64,000 nucleotides of DNA from Coriaria nepalensis (lineage: Eukaryota; Streptophyta; Magnoliopsida; Cucurbitales; Coriariaceae): NCBI GenBank assembly GCA_027186245.1, contig CP114491.1:5701501-5765500 (forward strand). Direction: 5' to 3'. Positions 1-10,360 of the stretch are shown piece after piece. Every line of letters starts with the position of its first letter. Position 1 is the first letter of the stretch. The notes under the pieces were generated by a model, which did no database searches, was not told the DNA's origin, and saw nothing but the letters and a program-made list of their open reading frames with translations. The position numbers and the translations under genes are program-made.

Positions 1-997
1 CAACAGAAGTTTCGTGCATAACACGCTATCGACTTTTGAAGGACACGTGTGCATATGTTTTGCCTAAATATTACTTCATTGAGTCTCCCCAATCCACTAA
101 ATCATTTGAAAATAATTCTAATGAATTCTATTTTTGCACTTGTAACACATGTTTCGTCATAACATGTAAATGATCTTAGAAGGACACGTGTGCATTTGTT
201 ACGTGTGCATTTGTTTCGCCTAATAATCATTTCACTGACTGTCCTCAAGCCATTAAATCAGATCAATAGGGTTCGAAAGAATTCTATTTTTCCACTTCCT
301 ACACTAGTTTCGTGGATAACATGCAATTGATTTTTGAAGAACACGTATGCATTTGTTTCGCCTAAAAATCATTTCATTGAGTCTCCTCAAGCCACTAAAT
401 CATTTGAAAGTAATTCGAATGAATTCAATTTTTTGCACTTCAAACATAAGTTTCGTGCATGACATGCACGTGATATTTGAATGACAACAAGTGTGCATTT
501 GTTTCGCTTAAAAATGATTTCAATGAGTCTTCACAACCTATTCAATCATATGAATAGAGTTCAAATGAATTCTATTTTTACACTTCAATCACAAGTTTCG
601 TGCATAACATGATGCAATTGATTTTCGAAGGACATGTTTGCGTATGTTTCGCCTAAAAATCATTTCACTTCGTCTCTTCAAGCCACTAAAATCGTTTCAA
701 AGGAGTTCCAATGAATTCTATTTCTCGCAGTTCAAGCACTACTTTCATGCATAACATGCAAATGATCTTAGAATGACACGTGTGCATATGGTTCGCCTAA
801 AAATCATTTTGACGTGTCTCCTCAGTCCACTAAATCATATGAATGAGGTTCGAACGAATTCTATTTTCGCACCTCAAACAAATGTTTCGTGCATAACATG
901 CAAATGATCTTTCAAGGACAAGTCTGCATTTCTTTCGCTTAAAAATTATTTCAATGAGTCTCCTTGACACATTAAATCATATTAATGGGGCGCGCAT
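1..997 (+). repeat. 3.1-kb HOR unit R0, partial (3' end)
   Basis: This is the 7-mer module, cut by the window start 20 bp into its first monomer. Monomers: A2 1-122 (partial), B 123-278 (with the 15-bp duplication), A 279-420, Z 421-566, G 567-712, D 713-855 and E 856-997. T at 167 (AACATGTAAATG) is a minority state shared with units R9 and R11; most units have C there. Confidence 0.93.
186..215 (+). repeat. 15-bp tandem duplication (R0)
   Basis: ACGTGTGCATTTGTT occurs twice in direct tandem (186-200 and 201-215) inside the B monomer of the 7-mer module. Units without it have a single copy. The second copy accounts for the 3131 versus 3116 bp lengths. Confidence 0.97.
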
Positions 998-1717
998 TAA
1001 TTCTATTTTTACACTTCCAACACAAGTTTCGTGCATAACATGCTATCGACTTTTCAGGGACACGTGTGCATATGTTTTGCCTGAATATTACTTCATTGAG
1101 TCTCCTCAAGCCACTAAATCATTTGAAAGTAATTCGAATGAATTCTATTTTTCGCACTTCAAACATAAGTTTCGTGCATGACATGCACATGATATTTGAA
1201 TGATAACAAGTGTGCATTTGTTTCGCTTAAAAATAATTTTAATGAGCCTCCACAACCTATTAAATCAATATGAATAGAGTTCAAATGAATTCTATTTTTA
1301 CACTTCAGTCACAAGTTTCGTGAGTAACATGATGCAATTGATTTTCGAAGGACATGTTTGCGTATGTTTCGCCTAAAAATCATTTCACTTCGTCTCTTCA
1401 AGCCACTAAAATCGTTTCCAAGGAGTTCCAATGAATTCTATTTCTCGCAGTTCAAACACTACTTTCATGCATAACATGCAAATGATCTTAGAATGACACG
1501 TGTGCATATGGTTCGCCTAACAATCATTTTGACGTGTCTCCTCAGTCCACTAAATCATATGAACGAGGTTCGAACGAATTCTATTTTCGCACCTCAAACA
1601 AACGTTTCGTGCATAACATGCAAATGATCTTTCAAGGACAAGCCTGCATTTCTTTCGCAAAAAAATTATTTCAGTGAGTCTCCTTTACCCATTAAATCAT
1701 ATGAATAGGGTTCGAAG
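998..1717 (+). repeat. 5-mer module of R1 (A-Z-G-D-E)
   Basis: Monomers A 998-1139, Z 1140-1286, G 1287-1432, D 1433-1575 and E 1576-1717, 720 bp in all. It matches the 7-mer module without its leading A2 and B. Its first base is the homologue of the GAATTC anchor but reads TAATTC. Diagnostic states that differ from the 10-mer module: ACATGTTTGCG, TTTCGCCTAAAAATC, CATGCATAAC and CCTAACAATC. These are the states inherited by the 1.4-kb array just after 37163. Confidence 0.92.
1174..1188. repeat. Short inverted repeat GTGCATG-A-CATGCAC
   Basis: Perfect 7-bp arms around one base in the A-to-Z linking monomer of the 5-mer. The same dyad is at 2177-2191 in the 10-mer of this unit and, with 8-bp arms (CGTGCATG-A-CATGCACG), at 3570-3586 in the 7-mer. 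It recurs with every HOR unit. Most other monomers have the weaker TGCAT-AAC-ATGCA at the same place. Confidence 0.85.
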
Positions 1718-2142
1718 GAATTCTATTTTTATACTTTCAACAGAAGTTTCGTGCATAACACGCTATCGACTTTTGAAGGACACGTGTGCATATGTTTTGC
1801 CTAAATATTACTTCATTGAGTCTCCCCAATCCACTAAATCATTTGAAAATAATTCTAATGAATTCTATTTTTGCACTTGAAACACATGTTTCGTCATAAC
1901 ATGTAAATGATCTTAGAAGGACACGTGTGCATTTGTTTGGCCTAATAATCATTTCATTCAGCGTCCTCAAGCCATTAAATCAGATCAATGGGGTTCGAAC
2001 GAATTCTATTTTTGCACTTCAATCACAAGTTTCATGGATAACATGCAATTGATTTTTGAAGAACACGTGTGCATTTGTTTCGCCTAAAAATCATTTCATT
2101 GAGTCTCCTCAAGCCACTAAATCATTTGAAAGTAATTCGAAT

Positions 2143-2289
2143 GTATTCTATTTTTCGCACTTCAAACATAAGTTTCGTGCATGACATGCACATGATATTT
2201 GAATGACAACAAAGTGTGCATATGTTTTGCCTAAATATTACTTCATTGAGTCTCCCCAATCCACTAAATCATTTGAAAATAATTCTAAC
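2143..2289 (+). repeat. Chimeric monomer at the trimer-duplication junction
   Basis: The left half (GTGCATGACATGCAC, then GATATTTGAATGACAACAA) is what normally leads into a Z monomer. The right half from about 2214 (GTGTGCATATGTTTTGCC) is A2. The join carries one extra A (ACAACAAAGTGTG against ACAACAAGTGTG elsewhere). Crossing over between a Z-leading and an A2-leading monomer at the shared GTGTGCAT would give this, together with the extra A2-B-A trimer. Confidence 0.8.
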
Positions 2290-2430
2290 GAATTCTATTT
2301 TTGCACTTGTAACACATGTTTCGTCATAACATGTAAATGATCTTAGAAGGACACGTGTGCATTTGTTTCGCCTAATAATCATTTCACTGACTGTCCTCAA
2401 GCCATTAGATCAGATCAATAGGGTTCGAAA

Positions 2431-2554
2431 GAATTCTACTTTTCCACTTCCTACACTAGTTTCGTGGATAACATGCAATTGATTTTTGAAGAACACGTAT
2501 GCATTTGTTTCGCCTAAAAATCATTTTATTGAGTCTCTTCAAGCCACTAAATCA
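2431..2554 (+). repeat. Shortened A-class monomer with deletion junction
   Basis: At 2551-2560 the sequence goes from CCACTAAATCA straight into ATGCAAACACAAG. It skips the TTTGAAAGTAATTCG part, the GAATTC anchor and the CACTTC block present in other A monomers, a loss of about 35-40 bp. The same junction occurs once in every 10-mer module I inspected, in both HOR arrays, so it predates both. Confidence 0.9.
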
Positions 2555-3111
2555 ATGCAAACACAAGTTTCGTACATAACATGCAAATGATATTTGAATG
2601 ACAAGTCTGCATTTGTTTCGCTTAAAAATAATTTTAATAAGTCTCCACAACCTATTAAATCAATATGAATAGAGTTCAAATGAATTATATTTTTACACTT
2701 CAGTCACAAGTTTCGTGAGTAACATGATGCAATTGATTTTCGAAGGACATATTTGCGTATGTTTCGCATAAAAATCATTTCACTTCGTCTCTTCAAGCCA
2801 CTAAAATCGTTTCCAAGGAGTTCCAATGAATTCTATTTCTCGCAGTTCAAACACTACTTTCATGATAACATGCAAATGATCTTAGAATGACACGTGTGCA
2901 TATGGTTCGCCTAAAAATCATTTTGACGTGTCTCCTCAGTCCACTAAATCATATGAACGAGGTTCGAACGAATTCTATTTTCGCACCTCAAACAAACGTT
3001 TCGTGCATAACATGCAAATGATCTTTCAAGGACAAGCCTGCATTTCTTTCGCAAAAAAATTATTTCAGTGAGTCTCCTTTACCCATTAAATCATATGAAT
3101 AGGGTTCGAAG

Positions 3112-4113
3112 GAATTCTATTTTTATACTTTCAACAGAAGTTTCGTGCATAACACGCTATCGACTTTTGAAGGACACGTGTGCATATGTTTTGCCTAAAT
3201 ATTACTTCATTGAGTCTCCCCAATCCACTAAATCATTTGAAAATAATTCTAATGAATTCTATTTTTGCACTTGTAACACATGTTTCGTCATAACATGCAA
3301 ATGATCTTAGAAGGACACGTGTGCATTTGTTTCGCCTAATAATCATTTCACTGACTGTCCTCAAGCCATTAAATCAGATCAATAGGGTTCGAAAGAATTC
3401 TATTTTTCCACTTCCTACACTAGTTTCGTGGATAACATGCAATTGATTTTTGAAGAACACGTATGCATTTGTTTCGCCTAAAAATCATTTCATTGAGTCT
3501 CCTCAAGCCACTAAATCATTTGAAAGTAATTCGAATGAATTCAATTTTTTGCACTTCAAACATAAGTTTCGTGCATGACATGCACGTGATATTTGAATGA
3601 CAACAAGTGTGCATTTGTTTCGCTTAAAAATGATTTCAATGAGTCTTCACAACCTATTCAATCATATGAATAGAGTTCAAATGAATTCTATTTTTACACT
3701 TCAATCACAAGTTTCGTGCATAACATGATGCAATTGATTTTCGAAGGACATGTTTGCGTATGTTTCGCCTAAAAATCATTTCACTTCGTCTCTTCAAGCC
3801 ACTAAAATCGTTTCAAAGGAGTTCCAATGAATTCTATTTCTCGCAGTTCAAGCACTACTTTCATGCATAACATGCAAATGATCTTAGAATGACACGTGTG
3901 CATATGGTTCGCCTAAAAATCATTTTGACGTGTCTCCTCAGTCCACTAAATCATATGAATGAGGTTCGAACGAATTCTATTTTCGCACCTCAAACAAATG
4001 TTTCGTGCATAACATGCAAATGATCTTTCAAGGACAAGTCTGCATTTCTTTCGCTTAAAAATTATTTCAATGAGTCTCCTTGACACATTAAATCATATTA
4101 ATGGGGCGCGCAT
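3112..4113 (+). repeat. 7-mer module of R1 (A2-B-A-Z-G-D-E)
   Basis: Monomers A2 3112-3253, B 3254-3394, A 3395-3536, Z 3537-3682, G 3683-3828, D 3829-3971 and E 3972-4113; 1002 bp. It contains every monomer class once, in the order that explains the other two modules by loss or duplication, so it is the best candidate for the ancestral heptamer. The final E monomer is the variant with CTTGACACATT and a GGGGCGCGCATTAATTC end. Confidence 0.9.
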
Positions 4114-7100
4114 TAATTCTATTTTTACACTTCCAACACAAGTTTCGTGCATAACATGCTATCGACTTTTCAGGGACACGTGTGCATATGTTTTGCCTGA
4201 ATATTACTTCATTGAGTCTCCTCAAGCCACTAAATCATTTGAAAGTAATTCGAATGAATTCTATTTTTCGCACTTCAAACATAAGTTTCGTGCATGACAT
4301 GCACATGATATTTGAATGATAACAAGTGTGCATTTGTTTCGCTTAAAAATAATTTTAATGAGCCTCCACAACCTATTAAATCAATATGAATAGAGTTCAA
4401 ATGAATTCTATTTTTACACTTCAGTCACAAGTTTCGTGAGTAACATGATGCAATTGATTTTCGAAGGACATGTTTGCGTATGTTTCGCCTAAAAATCATT
4501 TCACTTCGTCTCTTCAAGCCACTAAAATCGTTTCCAAGGAGTTCCAATGAATTCTATTTCTCGCAGTTCAAACACTACTTTCATGCATAACATGCAAATG
4601 ATCTTAGAATGACACGTGTGCATATGGTTCGCCTAACAATCATTTTGACGTGTCTCCTCAGTCCACTAAATCATATGAACGAGGTTCGAACGAATTCTAT
4701 TTTCGCACCTCAAACAAACGTTTCGTGCATAACATGCAAATGATCTTTCAAGGACAAGCCTGCATTTCTTTCGCAAAAAAATTATTTCAGTGAGTCTCCT
4801 TTACCCATTAAATCATATGAATAGGGTTCGAAGGAATTCTATTTTTATACTTTCAACAGAAGTTTCGTGCATAACACGCTATCGACTTTTGAAGGACACG
4901 TGTGCATATGTTTTGCCTAAATATTACTTCATTGAGTCTCCCCAATCCACTAAATCATTTGAAAATAATTCTAATGAATTCTATTTTTGCACTTGAAACA
5001 CATGTTTCGTCATAACATGTAAATGATCTTAGAAGGACACGTGTGCATTTGTTTCGCCTAATAATCATTTCATTCAGCGTCCTCAAGCCATTAAATCAGA
5101 TCAATGGGGTTCGAACGAATTCTATTTTTGCACTTCAATCACAAGTTTCATGGATAACATGCAATTGATTTTTGAAGAACACGTGTGCATTTGTTTCGCC
5201 TAAAAATCATTTCATTGAGTCTCCTCAAGCCACTAAATCATTTGAAAGTAATTCGAATGTATTCTATTTTTCGCACTTCAAACATAAGTTTCGTGCATGA
5301 CATGCACATGATATTTGAATGACAACAAAGTGTGCATATGTTTTGCCTAAATATTACTTCATTGAGTCTCCCCAATCCACTAAATCATTTGAAAATAATT
5401 CTAACGAATTCTATTTTTGCACTTGTAACACATGTTTCGTCATAACATGTAAATGATCTTAGAAGGACACGTGTGCATTTGTTTCGCCTAATAATCATTT
5501 CACTGACTGTCCTCAAGCCATTAGATCAGATCAATAGGGTTCGAAAGAATTCTACTTTTCCACTTCCTACACTAGTTTCGTGGATAACATGCAATTGATT
5601 TTTGAAGAACACGTATGCATTTGTTTCGCCTAAAAATCATTTTATTGAGTCTCTTCAAGCCACTAAATCAATGCAAACACAAGTTTCGTACATAACATGC
5701 AAATGATATTTGAATGACAAGTCTGCATTTGTTTCGCTTAAAAATAATTTTAATAAGTCTCCACAACCTATTAAATCAATATGAATAGAGTTCAAATGAA
5801 TTATATTTTTACACTTCAGTCACAAGTTTCGTGAGTAACATGATGCAATTGATTTTCGAAGGACATATTTGCGTATGTTTCGCATAAAAATCATTTCACT
5901 TCGTCTCTTCAAGCCACTAAAATCGTTTCCAAGGAGTTCCAATGAATTCTATTTCTCGCAGTTCAAACACTACTTTCATGATAACATGCAAATGATCTTA
6001 GAATGACACGTGTGCATATGGTTCGCCTAAAAATCATTTTGACGTGTCTCCTCAGTCCACTAAATCATATGAACGAGGTTCGAACGAATTCTATTTTCGC
6101 ACCTCAAACAAACGTTTCGTGCATAACATGCAAATGATCTTTCAAGGACAAGCCTGCATTTCTTTCGCAAAAAAATTATTTCAGTGAGTCTCCTTTACCC
6201 ATTAAATCATATGAATAGGGTTCGAAGGAATTCTATTTTTATACTTTCAACAGAAGTTTCGTGCATAACACGCTATCGACTTTTGAAGGACACGTGTGCA
6301 TATGTTTTGCCTAAATATTACTTCATTGAGTCTCCCCAATCCACTAAATCATTTGAAAATAATTCTAATGAATTCTATTTTTGCACTTGTAACACATGTT
6401 TCGTCATAACATGCAAATGATCTTAGAAGGACACGTGTGCATTTGTTTCGCCTAATAATCATTTCACTGACTGTCCTCAAGCCATTAAATCAGATCAATA
6501 GGGTTCGAAAGAATTCTATTTTTCCACTTCCTACACTAGTTTCGTGGATAACATGCAATTGATTTTTGAAGAACACGTATGCATTTGTTTCGCCTAAAAA
6601 TCATTTCATTGAGTCTCCTCAAGCCACTAAATCATTTGAAAGTAATTCGAATGAATTCAATTTTTTGCACTTCAAACATAAGTTTCGTGCATGACATGCA
6701 CGTGATATTTGAATGACAACAAGTGTGCATTTGTTTCGCTTAAAAATGATTTCAATGAGTCTTCACAACCTATTCAATCATATGAATAGAGTTCAAATGA
6801 ATTCTATTTTTACACTTCAATCACAAGTTTCGTGCATAACATGATGCAATTGATTTTCGAAGGACATGTTTGCGTATGTTTCGCCTAAAAATCATTTCAC
6901 TTCGTCTCTTCAAGCCACTAAAATCGTTTCAAAGGAGTTCCAATGAATTCTATTTCTCGCAGTTCAAGCACTACTTTCATGCATAACATGCAAATGATCT
7001 TAGAATGACACGTGTGCATATGGTTCGCCTAAAAATCATTTTGACGTGTCTCCTCAGTCCACTAAATCATATGAATGAGGTTCGAACGAATTCTATTTTC

Positions 7101-7229
7101 GCACCTCAAACAAATGTTTCGTGCATAACATGCAAATGATCTTTCAAGGACAAGTCTGCATTTCTTTCGCTTAAAAATTATTTCAATGAGTCTCCTTGAC
7201 ACATTAAATCATATTAATGGGGCGCGCAT
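4114..7229 (+). repeat. 3.1-kb HOR unit R2 (3116 bp)
   Basis: Complete unit without the 15-bp duplication. Modules: 5-mer 4114-4833, 10-mer 4834-6227, 7-mer 6228-7229. No private change noticed by eye. Confidence 0.94.
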
Positions 7230-10200
7230 TAATTCTATTTTTACACTTCCAACACAAGTTTCGTGCATAACATGCTATCGACTTTTCAGGGACACGTGTG
7301 CATATGTTTTGCCTGAATATTACTTCATTGAGTCTCCTCAAGCCACTAAATCATTTGAAAGTAATTCGAATGAATTCTATTTTTCGCACTTCAAACATAA
7401 GTTTCGTGCATGACATGCACATGATATTTGAATGATAACAAGTGTGCATTTGTTTCGCTTAAAAATAATTTTAATGAGCCTCCACAACCTATTAAATCAA
7501 TATGAATAGAGTTCAAATGAATTCTATTTTTACACTTCAGTCACAAGTTTCATGAGTAACATGATGCAATTGATTTTCGAAGGACATGTTTGCGTATGTT
7601 TCGCCTAAAAATCATTTCACTTCGTCTCTTCAAGCCACTAAAATCGTTTCCAAGGAGTTCCAATGAATTCTATTTCTCGCAGTTCAAACACTACTTTCAT
7701 GCATAACATGCAAATGATCTTAGAATGACACGTGTGCATATGGTTCGCCTAACAATCATTTTGACGTGTCTCCTCAGTCCACTAAATCATATGAACGAGG
7801 TTCGAACGAATTCTATTTTCGCACCTCAAACAAACGTTTCGTGCATAACATGCAAATGATCTTTCAAGGACAAGCCTGCATTTCTTTCGCAAAAAAATTA
7901 TTTCAGTGAGTCTCCTTTACCCATTAAATCATATGAATAGGGTTCGAAGGAATTCTATTTTTATACTTTCAACAGAAGTTTCGTGCATAACACGCTATCG
8001 ACTTTTGAAGGACACGTGTGCATATGTTTTGCCTAAATATTACTTCATTGAGTCTCCCCAATCCACTAAATCATTTGAAAATAATTCTAATAAATTCTAT
8101 TTTTGCACTTGAAACACATGTTTCGTCATAACATGTAAATGATCTTAGAAGGACACGTGTGCATTTGTTTCGCCTAATAATCATTTCATTCAGCGTCCTC
8201 AAGCCATTAAATCAGATCAATGGGGTTCGAACGAATTCTATTTTTGCACTTCAATCACAAGTTTCATGGATAACATGCAATTGATTTTTGAAGAACACGT
8301 GTGCATTTGTTTCGCCTAAAAATCATTTCATTGAGTCTCCTCAAGCCACTAAATCATTTGAAAGTAATTCGAATGTATTCTATTTTTCGCACTTCAAACA
8401 TAAGTTTCGTGCATGACATGCACATGATATTTGAATGACAACAAAGTGTGCATATGTTTTGCCTAAATATTACTTCATTGAGTCTCCCCAATCCACTAAA
8501 TCATTTGAAAATAATTCTAACGAATTCTATTTTTGCACTTGTAACACATGTTTCGTCATAACATGTAAATGATCTTAGAAGGACACGTGTGCATTTGTTT
8601 CGCCTAATAATCATTTCACTGACTGTCCTCAAGCCATTAGATCAGATCAATAGGGTTCGAAAGAATTCTACTTTTCCACTTCCTACACTAGTTTCGTGGA
8701 TAACATGCAATTGATTTTTGAAGAACACGTATGCATTTGTTTCGCCTAAAAATCATTTTATTGAGTCTCTTCAAGCCACTAAATCAATGCAAACACAAGT
8801 TTCGTACATAACATGCAAATGATATTTGAATGACAAGTCTGCATTTGTTTCGCTTAAAAATAATTTTAATAAGTCTCCACAACCTATTAAATCAATATGA
8901 ATAGAGTTCAAATGAATTATATTTTTACACTTCAGTCACAAGTTTCGTGAGTAACATGATGCAATTGATTTTCGAAGGACATATTTGCGTATGTTTCGCA
9001 TAAAAATCATTTCACTTCGTCTCTTCAAGCCACTAAAATCGTTTCCAAGGAGTTCCAATGAATTCTATTTCTCGCAGTTCAAACACTACTTTCATGATAA
9101 CATGCAAATGATCTTAGAATGACACGTGTGCATATGGTTCGCCTAAAAATCATTTTGACGTGTCTCCTCAGTCCACTAAATCATATGAACGAGGTTCGAA
9201 CGAATTCTATTTTCGCACCTCAAACAAACGTTTCGTGCATAACATGCAAATGATCTTTCAAGGACAAGCCTGCATTTCTTTCGCAAAAAAATTATTTCAG
9301 TGAGTCTCCTTTACCCATTAAATCATATGAATAGGGTTCGAAGGAATTCTATTTTTATACTTTCAACAGAAGTTTCGTGCATAACACGCTATCGACTTTT
9401 GAAGGACACGTGTGCATATGTTTTGCCTAAATATTACTTCATTGAGTCTCCCCAATCCACTAAATCATTTGAAAATAATTCTAATGAATTCTATTTTTGC
9501 ACTTGTAACACATGTTTCGTCATAACATGCAAATGATCTTAGAAGGACACGTGTGCATTTGTTACGTGTGCATTTGTTTCGCCTAATAATCATTTCACTG
9601 ACTGTCCTCAAGCCATTAAATCAGATCAATAGGGTTCGAAAGAATTCTATTTTTCCACTTCCTACACTAGTTTCGTGGATAACATGCAATTGATTTTTGA
9701 AGAACACGTATGCATTTGTTTCGCCTAAAAATCATTTCATTGAGTCTCCTCAAGCCACTAAATCATTTGAAAGTAATTCGAATGAATTCAATTTTTTGCA
9801 CTTCAAACATAAGTTTCGTGCATGACATGCACGTGATATTTGAATGACAACAAGTGTGCATTTGTTTCGCTTAAAAATGATTTCAATGAGTCTTCACAAC
9901 CTATTCAATCATATGAATAGAGTTCAAATGAATTCTATTTTTACACTTCAATCACAAGTTTCGTGCATAACATGATGCAATTGATTTTCGAAGGACATGT
10001 TTGCGTATGTTTCGCCTAAAAATCATTTCACTTCGTCTCTTCAAGCCACTAAAATCGTTTCAAAGGAGTTCCAATGAATTCTATTTCTCGCAGTTCAAGC
10101 ACTACTTTCATGCATAACATGCAAATGATCTTAGAATGACACGTGTGCATATGGTTCGCCTAAAAATCATTTTGACGTGTCTCCTCAGTCCACTAAATCA

Positions 10201-10360
10201 TATGAATGAGGTTCGAACGAATTCTATTTTCGCACCTCAAACAAATGTTTCGTGCATAACATGCAAATGATCTTTCAAGGACAAGTCTGCATTTCTTTCG
10301 CTTAAAAATTATTTCAATGAGTCTCCTTGACACATTAAATCATATTAATGGGGCGCGCAT
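7230..10360 (+). repeat. 3.1-kb HOR unit R3 (3131 bp)
   Basis: Complete unit with the 15-bp duplication at 9549-9578. Modules: 5-mer 7230-7949, 10-mer 7950-9343, 7-mer 9344-10360. Two private changes: A at 7552 (TTTCATGAG for TTTCGTGAG, at a CpG) and A at 8092 (TAAATTC for TGAATTC, which destroys one EcoRI site). Confidence 0.94.
9549..9578 (+). repeat. 15-bp tandem duplication (R3)
   Basis: Same two tandem copies of ACGTGTGCATTTGTT. The units on both sides (R2 near 6435 and R4 near 12682) have one copy. Confidence 0.97.

Larger units (their letters stand above)
1718..3111 (+). repeat. 10-mer module of R1 (A2-B-A-A2-B-a-Z-G-D-E)
   Basis: Monomers A2 1718-1859, B 1860-2000, A 2001-2142, A2 2143-2289, B 2290-2430, shortened A 2431-2554, Z 2555-2681, G 2682-2827, D 2828-2969 and E 2970-3111; 1394 bp. 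Compared with the heptamer it has an extra A2-B-A trimer at a 430-bp offset. Diagnostic states: GAATGTATTC at 2140, GAATTATA at 2682, ACATATTTGCG, TTTCGCATAAAAATC, CATGATAAC. This is the module that became the 1.4-kb HOR. Confidence 0.93.
998..4113 (+). repeat. 3.1-kb HOR unit R1 (3116 bp, reference unit)
   Basis: Complete 22-monomer unit used here as reference: 5-mer 998-1717, 10-mer 1718-3111, 7-mer 3112-4113. It lacks the 15-bp duplication. One private change was seen: G for C at 1939, turning TTTCGCC into TTTGGCC. Confidence 0.95.

Noticed and set aside
895..908. Octamer ATGCAAAT as a POU-factor site
   Set aside because: ATGCAAATGAT is in many monomers, but in an AT-rich satellite of unknown species it is not evidence of regulation.
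954..1181. Open reading frame of 75 codons, repeated in each 3.1-kb unit
   Set aside because: It is a stop-free stretch of the satellite itself, spanning monomer boundaries, and recurs only with the repeat. Other modules and frames are closed, variants among copies show no sign of protein constraint, and no promoter or known domain is visible.
1783..1790. CACGTG (G-box/E-box) as promoter element
   Set aside because: It occurs in nearly every monomer as part of GGACACGTGTGCAT, with no gene nearby; treated as a satellite palindrome.
1674..1880. Open reading frame of 68 or 78 codons, repeated in both arrays
   Set aside because: The same reasoning applies. It begins with GTG, its end differs only because one base in the satellite (CTTGAAACAC or CTTGTAACAC) makes or removes a stop, and its variants are the haplotype markers of the HOR.
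998..3112. CENP-B box
   Set aside because: TTCGNNNNANN is met by TTTCGCCTAAAAA and GTTCGAACGAAT, but the following CGGG is missing everywhere I looked.
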